Shown: piece after piece, positions 56,073-64,000 of the stretch
Position numbering within the stretch: position 1 is the first letter of the stretch
How the letters are laid out: each line of letters begins with the position of its first letter
DNA from: Tautonia rosea
GTDB taxonomy: Bacteria; Planctomycetota; Planctomycetia; Isosphaerales; Isosphaeraceae
Assembly (NCBI RefSeq): GCF_012958305.1
Contig: NZ_JABBYO010000006.1
Coordinates: 124,001-188,000, forward strand
Length of the DNA stretch: 64,000 bases
Direction of reading: 5' to 3'
The notes under the pieces: generated by a model
Told to the model about the DNA's origin: nothing
What the model saw: only the letters and a program-made list of their open reading frames with translations
Database searches by the model: none
Translations under genes and position numbers: made by a program

Positions 56073-56474
56073 ATGTATCGTGTTGCCCGAGAAATCGACT
56101 TTTGCTACGGCCACCGTTTGCTCAATTACGAGGGCAAATGCCGCCATCTCCACGGTCACAATGGGAAGGCCGTGATCATCCTGGAATCGGAATCGCTCGA
56201 TCATCGAGGCATGCTGGTTGATTTCAGCGACATCAAGCAGCACGTTCAGCGCTGGATTGACGATCACCTCGACCACACGATGCTCTTGCATCGCGACGAC
56301 CCCATCGTGCCCATGCTTCATGAGCGGGGTGAGCGTTTCTTTACCATGGAAGACAACCCGACGGCCGAGAACATCGCCCGGCTCATTTTTGACAAGGCGA
56401 AAGAAGCTGGATTGCCTGTGGTCGAGGTGACGCTCTGGGAAACTCCTCGCTGTCACGCCACGTACGGAGAATAA
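56073..56474 (+). CDS. queD: 6-pyruvoyl-tetrahydropterin synthase/QueD family protein
   Basis: A 133-residue T-fold enzyme. It carries the zinc-binding and catalytic signature YGHRL...GKCRHLHGHNG (His, catalytic Cys, HGH) and VDFSDIK, DHTML and the C-terminal ENIARLIFDKAK...VEVTLWETPRCHATY. QueD makes 6-carboxy-5,6,7,8-tetrahydropterin, an early queuosine intermediate; close relatives make other pterins, and no other queuosine genes lie nearby to decide. ATG 56073 sits nine bases after AAGGGAGGG, while the ATG at 56064 abuts it, so 56073 is preferred. Cytosolic. It is convergent with the following minus-strand genes. Confidence 0.88.
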   Translation: MYRVAREIDFCYGHRLLNYEGKCRHLHGHNGKAVIILESESLDHRGMLVDFSDIKQHVQRWIDDHLDHTMLLHRDDPIVPMLHERGERFFTMEDNPTAENIARLIFDKAKEAGLPVVEVTLWETPRCHATYGE

Positions 56475-56485
56475 ATGCAAGCGGA

Positions 56486-56505
56486 CCGCCTTCGTTCGAA
56501 GACGG
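56486..56505. terminator. Hairpin between convergent genes
   Basis: CCGCCTTCG (56486-56494) pairs with CGAAGACGG (56497-56505) with one C-A mismatch and a TT loop. It lies 12 bp after the QueD-like stop, in the gap shared with the convergent membrane gene at 56577. A weaker 8-bp pair CTGGCTGA/TCAGCCAG follows within the same gap. No T-tract. Confidence 0.35.
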
Positions 56506-56576
56506 CCCGATTAGAACAGGAGCCTGGCTGACCAGAGGTCAAGGTCGTTGCTCAGCCAGTCGTCATTGAGTGACGA

Positions 56577-57398
56577 TCAATGCTCGTGACCGTGAGCAGA
56601 CTCGACGACATTGGCCCGGGAACCAGCCTCGTAAGGATACACAACGTCTTTGATGTACCACTGACGTTGACCCTCATAATCCGCCCCTTCGACACGGAAA
56701 AGGGCAAACTGGACGGCCGGAAACTCGTCGGTTTCCGGTCCATCGAGCATGACTCGGACGAAGGCGTAAGGCGTAATTCCTGAGAAGCCTCGGCCTTCGA
56801 TTTCGTCGAAGTGGATATGCTGATTGCCACTGGCCAAGCGCTGACTGATCGAACGGATCGCGCTGAGTCGAGTGTCGGGGCCGCCCATCTCCTGCTCGGG
56901 GGTGTTCTCAATGTCGCTCATCAAGCCCTGAGGAGTCATCTGAGCTCGAACCTGGGGATGCTGGCCTAACCAGAAGGCATCGGCCATTCCCTTGGATTCC
57001 AGAGCCTCGACCAACTGGGTGGAATAGTCGCGGGCCTGGCGAGAGATGATCGAATGCTGAACAGTGGAAAGCGTCGGGGCCGCAAGGCCGGAAATCAGGC
57101 CCAGTGTGATGCCGAGATTGGCTAATCCGGTCCCAGTGACCAGGTCTGGATACCTTCGAATCGCCCGTTGAGCGGCCGCCCCGCAGACGATGGCAGCGAT
57201 CGAAGCGACCACAAAACTCAGGCTGGCGAAGCTTACGAGAGAAATGAGACCGAGCACCAGGCTGGCAACAGCCCAGGTACTAATTGCCCGATACGTGGGC
57301 AACTCATTCTCGATGGGAGAATCGGACCACGATGGGGCCGTCGAGGAAGCGGCTTTCGGTTCGGTGGCCACGTCGAGGGCTCCTGCGAATGCGATCAT
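56577..57398 (-). CDS. DUF4190-like membrane protein of unknown function
   Basis: A 273-residue protein. A soluble N-terminal ~40 residues lead to two or three closely spaced hydrophobic helices (ISTWAVASLVLGLISLVSFA, FVVASIAAIVCGAAAQRAI, GTGLANLGITLGLISGLAAP). The pattern resembles DUF4190 proteins, which have two such helices. The C-terminal ~150 residues are hydrophilic and probably extracytoplasmic, ending in a His-rich SAHGHEH tail. ATG 57398 is a reasonable start; a TTG at 57518 is possible. No function is recognised. Confidence 0.6.
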   Translation of the reverse strand: MIAFAGALDVATEPKAASSTAPSWSDSPIENELPTYRAISTWAVASLVLGLISLVSFASLSFVVASIAAIVCGAAAQRAIRRYPDLVTGTGLANLGITLGLISGLAAPTLSTVQHSIISRQARDYSTQLVEALESKGMADAFWLGQHPQVRAQMTPQGLMSDIENTPEQEMGGPDTRLSAIRSISQRLASGNQHIHFDEIEGRGFSGITPYAFVRVMLDGPETDEFPAVQFALFRVEGADYEGQRQWYIKDVVYPYEAGSRANVVESAHGHEH

Positions 57399-57578
57399 CT
57401 GCCCGAAGAGCGGGCCGGATGCGGGGGCGGGCCGAAAGAATGAACGACAAGACAGCACCGATCGCGGAACGCATGGCGACCCACGATCGAGACGTTGGTT
57501 TACCAGGCTAATCGGCAAATCCTCGCGGCGTCAAGCGGTGGGACGGTCCCAAGGGACTCCGCACAGGTTCCGTTCCCA

Positions 57579-58118
57579 TTACGACAGACCAAACGGATTG
57601 GTTCGCTGCGGAAGCATGGACAGAAACCACATGCCGATCCAGATCAGACCCAGCAACCACCCGGTCACACTGGTCCATGTCCAGCTCCAGGGAAGCCGGC
57701 CAGTACGCCATCCCCCAACCATCACGGCCAGAACCACAGGCCCGAGAATCTCCGGACCGATTGGAGCAGCCCAGTCGAGCTCGCGAACATTTCCCTGAAT
57801 TAATGCCGAGAGATCGAAGGCCCAGAGGAGCAGGCCGCCAACAATCCAGATCAACTCGCCAACAGTTCCATCCTCAGAGCCCCGGCGCCAGAGTAAGAAC
57901 GGCCCCACCATGGCGAGGCAGCCAGCCAAGGTCGAGAGACTGGCAAGCAACTCTCGCGGTGGCCAGGAGAGTTCGTGACGTTCGACCAGCAACATCATCC
58001 CATAACCGATGGCGAGCAGCACCAAGGTTGCGCTGAGCAGTGGGGACGAGGCGCCCTGGGTTGATGACACGGAGGCGGCAGACCCGGAGTTCCGCGAGGC
58101 GGCGCGTTTTGAGGGCAT
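57579..58118 (-). CDS. Small membrane protein of unknown function
   Basis: A 179-residue protein with a Ser/Ala-rich N-terminus and about five hydrophobic segments (ATLVLLAIGYGMMLLV, LASLSTLAGCLAMVGPFLL, LIWIVGGLLLWAFDLSALI, PEILGPVVLAVMVGGW, VTGWLLGLIWIGMWFLS). I do not recognise the family. No Shine-Dalgarno site precedes the ATG. It lies 180 bp upstream of the DUF4190-like gene on the same strand, so co-transcription is possible. Confidence 0.55.
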   Translation of the reverse strand: MPSKRAASRNSGSAASVSSTQGASSPLLSATLVLLAIGYGMMLLVERHELSWPPRELLASLSTLAGCLAMVGPFLLWRRGSEDGTVGELIWIVGGLLLWAFDLSALIQGNVRELDWAAPIGPEILGPVVLAVMVGGWRTGRLPWSWTWTSVTGWLLGLIWIGMWFLSMLPQRTNPFGLS

Positions 58119-58281
58119 CGGGAGGATCCGGAGATCGAGGAAAGGCCGGTGTCAGATCGTCGCGACAGCAAGTGCGGGCGCCGACCCGTTCCGGCACACG
58201 TCGCGACATAATCCTTCCCATCGGTTTCCGGGCCGGACGATCATGAGTCGACCCGGCCCGGCGCTTCTCAGGTTGCGCCGA

Positions 58282-59790
58282 TCAGTACAGCGAGACGGAT
58301 CCCAGAGCCGCGTGCGATTCACCAACCTCGATCGGATCGGCCGTCACGAGCGGTTGCGGAGCAGGTGTCTTGATGACCAAATCCTCCAGATCATACTGGG
58401 TCGGATTGAGCACAACCTCTTCCCCTTCGTCCAGGCCTCCGGTGATTTGAAGCATGTCAATCGTTCCCGGACGGACTTCAACGCGCCGACATTCAAGACC
58501 TCCGTCACTGGCGACATAGCAGAAGGAGTTGCCCTTTTCGAATGCGAGCGCCTCGGATGGGACCACCAGGGCATCGACCCGGCGATCCGTCTCGATCTCC
58601 ACCTCAGCTTCCATCTTGGGCATCAGGCCGGGCATGGAGACGGTTTCGATGATCGCTCGGTAGTCCTTGACATCATCCTTGAAAAAGCTCATGCGATTGG
58701 TGACTGGCAATCGTTCGACCTTGATCACCCGGCCCGGCAAGATCATTTCAGGGAACGCAGTGATTCGGACCGTAGCCGGCATGTCCTTGCGAACTCGTTC
58801 AACGATCGTCTCGTTCAGTGTTACCTCGACCTGCATCGAGTTCAGGTTCGGGAGATAGAAGAGATCCATGTTTTCCCGAACTTCCACACCGGGGGCAAGT
58901 GGCACGTCTCGCCTGCGATCTGTGGCGTAGATGACGTATCCGTCGTGCGGGGCACGGATGGTGCAGTTGGCAAGCTGTTCCTTGTAGGTTTCAAGCCGTT
59001 CTAACTGACGCTCGTGCCGACGGCGATAATAAATCGCAGTGGAGAGACGCTGATCAACTTGCGTTTCAAGCGACTGGGTCATCTTCGGGACGGTGTATTT
59101 TAGGTAATTTGCGTAAGCCAGTCGAACCCGGTCGAGCGCGATCTGGTCGCTCAGAAAGAGTTGCTTTTCCTGTTCGTACCGAGACTGGGAGATGTAACCG
59201 AGAGGAAGCATTTTCTCTGACCATGCAAGCCGATCTTGCTGCCGCTTAAATTGAGCCTCGGCCAGCTTGACCTGACCTTCATACTCCTGAATCTGCTGGA
59301 TGCGGAGCCCGTCAATGTACTCGGTCAGCGAGATCTGGGCGGTTTGCAGGTCCAGTTCGACTTGCTCCAACTGCGCCGCAGACTTTTGAACTTCGATCTC
59401 CTTCTGCCGGATCATCTCCTCGTACTCGCTCCCGTCAATCTGGCAGAGGATATCCCCCTTCTTCACCACCGAGCCTTCGGGAATGAGATCGATAATGACA
59501 GAACGGCCACTGGTGGAGATGCGGCTTCCACCGGCGTTTCGCTCACTCATTTCTTCCAGTTCGCACTCGATCAGCGTGTTTTCGGAGCTGTTGAGCTCCC
59601 CGCTGGCGACCACGGTCACGGAAAGGTCTTGGCGAACCACGGGGACCCGGGTAATCCCTTCAGGGATCGCCCGAGCGTCGCTCGACCAGGAGGCCGAGGG
59701 GAGCAGGACAGCCGCACTGGCAGCCATGCCGGCCATGACCAGCATTGCGGCGAGCCAGGAAAGCCCTCGCTTCGACGTTCGGGTTTTCAT
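58282..59790 (-). CDS. HlyD/RND-type membrane-fusion adaptor
   Basis: A 502-residue periplasmic adaptor. An N-terminal membrane anchor or signal (LSWLAAMLVMAGMAASAAVLL) is followed by a lipoyl half (GSVVKKGDILCQIDGSEYEE). A long coiled-coil hairpin spans roughly residues 125-290 with many Gln/Glu/Arg heptads, then the second lipoyl half (NCTIRAPHDGYVIY) and a beta-barrel domain. Such adaptors serve ABC-type or RND exporters; no pump gene is adjacent (a cytochrome gene is divergent at 60232), so the partner is encoded elsewhere or it is an orphan. ATG 59790 follows AGGA by eight bases; 59805 is an alternative. Confidence 0.8.
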   Translation of the reverse strand: MKTRTSKRGLSWLAAMLVMAGMAASAAVLLPSASWSSDARAIPEGITRVPVVRQDLSVTVVASGELNSSENTLIECELEEMSERNAGGSRISTSGRSVIIDLIPEGSVVKKGDILCQIDGSEYEEMIRQKEIEVQKSAAQLEQVELDLQTAQISLTEYIDGLRIQQIQEYEGQVKLAEAQFKRQQDRLAWSEKMLPLGYISQSRYEQEKQLFLSDQIALDRVRLAYANYLKYTVPKMTQSLETQVDQRLSTAIYYRRRHERQLERLETYKEQLANCTIRAPHDGYVIYATDRRRDVPLAPGVEVRENMDLFYLPNLNSMQVEVTLNETIVERVRKDMPATVRITAFPEMILPGRVIKVERLPVTNRMSFFKDDVKDYRAIIETVSMPGLMPKMEAEVEIETDRRVDALVVPSEALAFEKGNSFCYVASDGGLECRRVEVRPGTIDMLQITGGLDEGEEVVLNPTQYDLEDLVIKTPAPQPLVTADPIEVGESHAALGSVSLY

Positions 59791-60088
59791 GGGATCGTTC
59801 CTCATTCAAACAGGAGGGAGGCGGGAAGGCAGGTCGTCGTCAGCCCGAGTGGCTTCTGAGCTGAGCAAAGGCAGGAAGTCAGGAGGGTGTTTGGATCGGC
59901 TTTTAGACCGAACCAAGCGTCGAGCGACTCGTCCCGTTGTTGACCTACTTGGAGGGAAAATCAAGGGTTTCGAGTCAACGGTGCAAGGTTGATACCGAGA
60001 ACTCGAGCGAGCTTGCGAGGCTCCAGTACCATCGGCCGAAACAATGCGGAAGGTTTGACCGCGTCTTACAACCAAGGATCCTGGTGGG

Positions 60089-60105
60089 CCGATTGTACAA
60101 CAATC
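60089..60105. promoter_or_regulatory. Inverted repeat in divergent promoter region
   Basis: CGATTGT-ACA-ACAATCG, a perfect 7-bp inverted repeat, lies in the 441-bp non-coding gap between the divergent adaptor and cytochrome genes. It is a candidate operator for one or both. The rest of the gap shows no open frame. Confidence 0.4.
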
Positions 60106-60174
60106 GCTCAATCGCGGCAACTTCGAGATCACCCGTCTGGTTCCGTCGACCATTTCCGTTGTCGCAAAGGTCGT

Positions 60175-60190
60175 CTATAACGAGTTATAG
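60175..60190. promoter_or_regulatory. Palindrome upstream of the cytochrome gene
   Basis: CTATAAC-GA-GTTATAG is a perfect AT-rich palindrome 41 bp before the cytochrome GTG, in a GC-rich genome. It overlaps -10-like hexamers (TATAAC, TTATAG), so a dimeric regulator binding here could control transcription. No well-spaced -35 was found. Confidence 0.45.
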
Positions 60191-60231
60191 AACAGAATTG
60201 CCGCTCGGCTAGAGATACAAGGACTAAGCTC

Positions 60232-61602
60232 GTGAATCTCCGGATCCTTGCCAGAATCAGCGTTTTTTCGCTGCTGGTCGTTGCCTTCGGCGCTCAGGTC
60301 TCCCTGGGAGGCACCGCTGTGGTCGAGCCTTCGGCGGCCGATCGCGGCCGCGAGGCGTTGACGTCCCGGAGCTTTTTGAAGCCCGAATGGAGTCTCGAAA
60401 TCTACGAGAGGGTCGCCAGCCTCTGGGAAGATAAGGCTCCCGACCCCAACACCGATCCCGAACGCTATGCGCTCGCCTTCGCCCGCCGCTACGGCCTCCA
60501 TCCAGCCCCCTTCCCCAATGATGGGCTGCCGATGGGCTTGAAACGGTCGACCGACCCGACCACCGGCCGCCAGGGATTGCAGGTCGATTGCCTGGTCTGT
60601 CACGGCGGTTCGATTGGCGGCCAGAGCTTCGTGGGCCTGGGCAACTCGCAGCTTGACATGATCGGCCTCTACCAGGACTTTTTTCAGGCCGACGGCCGAC
60701 CGATCTTCTTCACCGGTTTTACGGTCAACACGGTGCGAGGGGCGGTCAACGCTGGGCAGATGGCCGCTGTCTTGATCAGCCTACGCAAGCCCGACCTCTC
60801 TCGTCGCCTGATTCCGGTTCTCCACGGCTCAAAGTTCCCCGAGACCGACGTGCCCGCCTGGTGGAACATCAAGTACAAGGAGACGACCTACTACGACGGC
60901 CGCACCGACGCCCGATCGGTCCGATCGAACATGCAGTTCATGCTCGGCGAGAAGTCTCGCGAGCAGTTTGAGGAACTGGAGCCGACCTTCGCCGACATCC
61001 TCGCCTATCTCAACAGCATCGAGGCTCCGGAGTATCCCTTTCCGATCGATGCCGAGCTGGCCGTGAGGGGCCGCTCGATCTTTGAGAATCAGTGCGCCAA
61101 GTGTCACGGCACTTACGTCGATGAGCCTTCCTACCCGAACTTAATCATCGAGCTTGACCGCATCGGCACCGATCCGGTTCGGGCCCTAGCCCCCTCCGAC
61201 CTCCTGGTCTCGCACTACAATTCCACCTGGTTCGCCGAGGAATATCCGGTCGATGAATTGATGACGGGGTACCAGGCCCCTCCGCTGGAAGGAGTCTGGG
61301 CGACCGCACCGTATCTGCACAACGGGTCGATCCCGACCCTGGAGCATCTCCTCGACTCCTCCTCACGTCCCGATCGCTTTCGACGTCCGCCCTCGACCGA
61401 TTTCGAGCACTACGATACCGATCGCGTGGGCTGGCGCGTTGAGGTTCTTGAGCCTGTCTCTGCTGAAGCCGCCAAACGAGATCGTGATCGCTCCATCTTC
61501 GACACGTCACGCTATGGGCTTGGCAACCAGGGTCACACCTTTGGCGACGCCCTCAGCCCCGACGAACGCCGGGCCGTCATTGAGTACCTCAAGACCCTTT
61601 GA
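60232..61602 (+). CDS. Exported dihaem c-type cytochrome, peroxidase/RoxA-like
   Basis: A 456-residue protein with a signal peptide (residues ~1-26) and two haem c motifs, CLVCH (Cys120, Cys123, His124) and CAKCH (Cys288, Cys291, His292). The C-terminal GVWATAPYLHNGSIPTLEHLL matches the block seen in dihaem cytochrome c peroxidase relatives and RoxA-type rubber oxygenases. It probably acts in the periplasm in electron transfer or oxidation of an organic substrate. The GTG start follows AAGGA by nine bases. It is transcribed away from the HlyD-like gene across a gap with two palindromes and ends at a strong bidirectional hairpin. Confidence 0.85.
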   Translation: MNLRILARISVFSLLVVAFGAQVSLGGTAVVEPSAADRGREALTSRSFLKPEWSLEIYERVASLWEDKAPDPNTDPERYALAFARRYGLHPAPFPNDGLPMGLKRSTDPTTGRQGLQVDCLVCHGGSIGGQSFVGLGNSQLDMIGLYQDFFQADGRPIFFTGFTVNTVRGAVNAGQMAAVLISLRKPDLSRRLIPVLHGSKFPETDVPAWWNIKYKETTYYDGRTDARSVRSNMQFMLGEKSREQFEELEPTFADILAYLNSIEAPEYPFPIDAELAVRGRSIFENQCAKCHGTYVDEPSYPNLIIELDRIGTDPVRALAPSDLLVSHYNSTWFAEEYPVDELMTGYQAPPLEGVWATAPYLHNGSIPTLEHLLDSSSRPDRFRRPPSTDFEHYDTDRVGWRVEVLEPVSAEAAKRDRDRSIFDTSRYGLGNQGHTFGDALSPDERRAVIEYLKTL

Positions 61603-61614
61603 TCATCAATCGCG

Positions 61615-61660
61615 CTCGATCCCGTCAGCCGCCACGAAATCGTCGGCTGACGGGATCGAG
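61615..61660. terminator. Bidirectional terminator-type hairpin, perfect 17-bp stem
   Basis: CTCGATCCCGTCAGCCG (61615-61631) pairs perfectly with 61644-61660 across a 12-nt loop. It lies 12 bp after the cytochrome stop and about 50 bp beyond the stop of the convergent dipeptidase gene. There is no long T-tract, but position and strength suit a shared terminator. Confidence 0.7.
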
Positions 61661-61711
61661 TTCCTGAGCGACGTGCCCGCGCAGCGCCCCGTCAGTCACT
61701 TGATCGGCGAA

Positions 61712-62977
61712 TCAATCCGTCTGCCGCCTTCGTTCGGGCTGCTGGACGTCGGGCGGGGTGTCCGTTTGCAGCCGATCGGCCACAGACTCGGCATCGCGGA
61801 GAACTCGAAGGGCATTTCCGCCGAGGATCTTGCCAACGTCTTCGGCCGAATATCCCCGACGCAGGAGTTCCTCGGTCAGCTTCGGGTAGGTCGAAACGTC
61901 TTCCAGGCCGACTGGCACCCGGTTAATGCCGTCGTAGTCGCCACCGATGCCCACATGATCGATCCCGGCGACCTTGACGATATGGTCGATGTGGTCGGCC
62001 ACGAGTGCCACATCGCCTCGCAATTCATCCTCATGTTCGTCGAGCCATTGGCGAAGCGCGCTGCGGTAAGCGTCATCGTCGTCCGGGAATTCGTTTCGGA
62101 ACCGCGATCGAGCCTCAGCCAGCCGCTCCGAGGCGTTCGGCACGAGGAAGCCGGGGTAGAAGTTCACCATGATCACGCCACCGTTTTCGGGTATCCGACG
62201 GAGGATCGCGTCGGGGACATTTCTCGGGTGGGGGGCGATTGCATAGGCACTGGAATGGCTGGCAATGATCGGCGCGGCTGAGACACGGAGGCAATCGTCC
62301 ATCGTTGCCTCGGAGACATGGGAGATATCGACCAGCATCCCCAGACGGTTCATTTCGCGGACGACGCGCTCGCCGAACTCGGAGAGGCCGCCGCTGATCG
62401 GCTCATCGGTGGCCGCATCGGCCCAGGAAAGGCTGGAATTGTGCGTCAAGGTCATGTACCGCACCCCCAGCCTCGCGAAGTTGCGCAAGAGGGAAAGGTC
62501 TTCCTCGATCGCCACTCCTCCTTCGATCCCGAGCAACGAGGCGATCCGACCCGAGGCCACGATCCGCTCGACATCGTCCGCCGTCCGGGCGAGTTCGAAG
62601 GCGTCGGGATAGCGATCGATCATCCGGTAGACGATGTCGATCTGTTGCAAGACCGTCTGAGACGGGTTCGGCTGCTCACTTGGAATGTAGACCGACCAGA
62701 ACTGTGCATCGACCCCCCCTTCGCGCAGGCGAGGGATGTCTGTATGACCCGAATCGAGCCGTCGGCCGATGTCGAGCCGATCGAAGCCCACGTCCCCGTC
62801 ACCTCGAAGCCTCCAGGGGAGGTCGTTATGGCCGTCGATCAGGATTGCCTCGGCATGGATCCTCGCGGCACTTGGAGTCACGGCCGGGTCAGGGTCTTCG
62901 GCCGATTCGGCCGAGGTTACAAGAAGCAGGGCCGCGACCATTGCCGAGGCCGATCGAATCCGAGGCAGTGCGCGCAT
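61712..62977 (-). CDS. Exported membrane dipeptidase (peptidase family M19)
   Basis: A 421-residue zinc dipeptidase of the renal dipeptidase type. A signal peptide (ASAMVAALLLVTSAESA) is followed by the metal motif DGHNDLPWRLR. GIEGGVAIEEDLSLL holds the bridging Glu region. MLVDISHVSE and IIASHSSAYAI carry further metal-binding His residues. DHVGIGGDYDGI and the C-terminal GGNALRVLR complete the family pattern. It probably cleaves dipeptides, possibly with D-residues, in the periplasm. ATG 62977 follows AGGA by eight bases; a longer frame to 63169 would overlap the neighbouring RND gene and lacks a signal peptide at its end. Confidence 0.92.
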   Translation of the reverse strand: MRALPRIRSASAMVAALLLVTSAESAEDPDPAVTPSAARIHAEAILIDGHNDLPWRLRGDGDVGFDRLDIGRRLDSGHTDIPRLREGGVDAQFWSVYIPSEQPNPSQTVLQQIDIVYRMIDRYPDAFELARTADDVERIVASGRIASLLGIEGGVAIEEDLSLLRNFARLGVRYMTLTHNSSLSWADAATDEPISGGLSEFGERVVREMNRLGMLVDISHVSEATMDDCLRVSAAPIIASHSSAYAIAPHPRNVPDAILRRIPENGGVIMVNFYPGFLVPNASERLAEARSRFRNEFPDDDDAYRSALRQWLDEHEDELRGDVALVADHIDHIVKVAGIDHVGIGGDYDGINRVPVGLEDVSTYPKLTEELLRRGYSAEDVGKILGGNALRVLRDAESVADRLQTDTPPDVQQPERRRQTD

Positions 62978-63122
62978 CACGAAATTCCTCTGTCCATCGT
63001 TTGAGTGCAAGGCCGCCGCTTCGGCCGATGATTCATGTGGAGGTGCCAGACCTTCGGAATCAGACGTCTCCGATCCGCGGTGACGTGCTGCCACGAGTCG
63101 GCCTTGGTGCGAGGAGAAACCG

Positions 63123-64000
63123 TTAGCCAGTGGTCGCGGGTGTATTCGTCTCGACAGGCTCAAGGGCATGGCTCGGTGTGTTGGCCCTCTCGGGAGATCG
63201 ACCTCCGCTGAGCGATCGGATTACCACGTAGAAGACGGGCGTCAACAGAACCCCGAAGGCCGTGACACCGAGCATTCCCGAGAAAACGGCCGTCCCCAGC
63301 GCCTGACGCATTTCTGCGCCAGCTCCCACGGCTCGAACCAGGGGAACCACGCCGAGAATGAAGGCGAACGAGGTCATCAGGATCGGCCGGAGCCGAAGGA
63401 CCGAGGCCTCCACGGCCGCCTCGCGTCGCGAATGCCCCTCCTCCTCCTTCTCGCGAGCGAATTCGACAATCAAGATGGCATTCTTGCACGCCAGTGCAAC
63501 GAGGACAACAAATCCAATTTGCGTGAAGATGTTGTTGTCCATCCCTCTCAAGAAAATTCCAGTGATGGCGCAGAGCAGGCACATGGGCACGATCAAGATG
63601 ATCGACATCGGCAAGCTCCAGCTCTCGTACTGGAAGGCCAGGACGAGAAACACGCAGAGCACGCAGAAGGGAAAGACGAAAATCGCCGTGTTGCCTTCGA
63701 GCTTTTGGAGCAAGGTCAACTCGGTCCATTCCGTGCTCATGCCTCGTGGGAGTTCCTTCCCCGCAAGTTGTTCCATCAGGGAGACCACCTGGCCCGAACT
63801 TGTGCCAGGGGCCGGAGCCCCGACCACCGATGCCGACGGGAACATGTTGTAACGCTCGATGATTGTCGGAGCGCCGATCTCCCGGACCGACGCCACCGCG
63901 CCCAGCGGAACCATCCGACCGTCGGCCCCTCGGGTCTTGAGCTGGGCAATCTGATTGGGACGCAGGCGATACGGAGAATCGGCCTGGACGTTTACCTGCC
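63123..64000 (-). CDS. RND (HAE1 family) efflux pump, C-terminal part (runs off the window)
   Basis: The last ~292 codons of an RND pump. The frame is open to the window end with VQADSPYRLRP and GRMVPLGAVASV, the usual porter-domain segment. It continues with the second block of membrane helices (FPFCVLCVFLVLAFQYES, SIILIVPMCLLCAITGIFL, FTQIGFVVLVALACKNAILIVEFA, RPILMTSFAFILGVVPLVRAVGAGAE, FGVLLTPVFYVVIR). The N-terminal ~750 residues lie outside. This pump is distinct from the one at 32.8-36.0 kb. Its adaptor and outer-membrane partner are expected upstream on the minus strand, outside the window. The dipeptidase start lies 145 bp downstream of its stop. Confidence 0.93.
   Translation of the reverse strand, partial: QVNVQADSPYRLRPNQIAQLKTRGADGRMVPLGAVASVREIGAPTIIERYNMFPSASVVGAPAPGTSSGQVVSLMEQLAGKELPRGMSTEWTELTLLQKLEGNTAIFVFPFCVLCVFLVLAFQYESWSLPMSIILIVPMCLLCAITGIFLRGMDNNIFTQIGFVVLVALACKNAILIVEFAREKEEEGHSRREAAVEASVLRLRPILMTSFAFILGVVPLVRAVGAGAEMRQALGTAVFSGMLGVTAFGVLLTPVFYVVIRSLSGGRSPERANTPSHALEPVETNTPATTG

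Overview
The window looks like a chromosomal segment of a high-GC planctomycete, most likely family Isosphaeraceae. This is inferred from gene content: three DUF1501 proteins, two PSCyt1/DUF1549/DUF1553 (PSD1) cytochrome-like proteins, a planctomycete-type sulfatase, many Tat/Sec-exported enzymes, an rsmH gene standing outside any division cluster, and giant proteins of 2171 and 2123 residues. No genus can be fixed from the sequence alone.

Layout. 0-12 kb: an ATP-grasp-like protein (possibly cut by the window edge), a polytopic transporter, a 0.8-kb non-coding stretch with three dispersed repeat units, then an exported sialidase-like protein, an SDR, a Tat-exported acetolactate-synthase-like enzyme, a sulfatase, a DUF1501 protein, an FAD oxidoreductase and a small zinc-ribbon membrane protein. 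12.2-28.3 kb: six consecutive minus-strand genes. In transcription order these are a HEAT/BRCT protein, a giant WD40/HEAT protein and a SWIM/WGR protein (the three overlap by 4 bp each), then rsmH, a retron-type reverse transcriptase and an FHA-STAS-FHA-STAS protein. A hairpin-rich 261-nt gap separates the last two. 28.4-36.4 kb: a 130-nt quasi-palindrome, a complete tRNA-Met transcription unit with promoter and terminator, a decayed hsdR, an RND efflux adaptor/pump pair and a short helix-turn-helix relic, which together look like an accessory region. 36.4-45.2 kb: two small membrane proteins, a Tat-exported amidohydrolase and a giant polytopic membrane protein. 45.3-56 kb: two PSD1 + DUF1501 gene pairs flanking a serpin with a predicted Arg-Ser reactive bond. 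56-64 kb: a PTPS/QueD homologue, two membrane proteins of unknown function, a HlyD-like adaptor, a dihaem cytochrome, a membrane dipeptidase, and the 3' part of a second RND pump that runs off the window.

How genes may work together. The exported sialidase-like protein, sulfatase, DUF1501/PSD1 proteins and discoidin-like module fit the usual planctomycete pattern of surface-associated processing of complex organic matter, although substrates cannot be read from sequence. The most unusual block is 12.2-28.3 kb. The three coupled genes carry only protein- and nucleic-acid-binding modules (WD40, HEAT, BRCT, SWIM, WGR) with no recognisable enzyme. Close downstream lies a retron-class reverse transcriptase that keeps the NAxxH, YADD and VTG signatures but has no room for a normal upstream msr-msd. 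This is my main candidate for an undescribed system; that the genes function together is inference.
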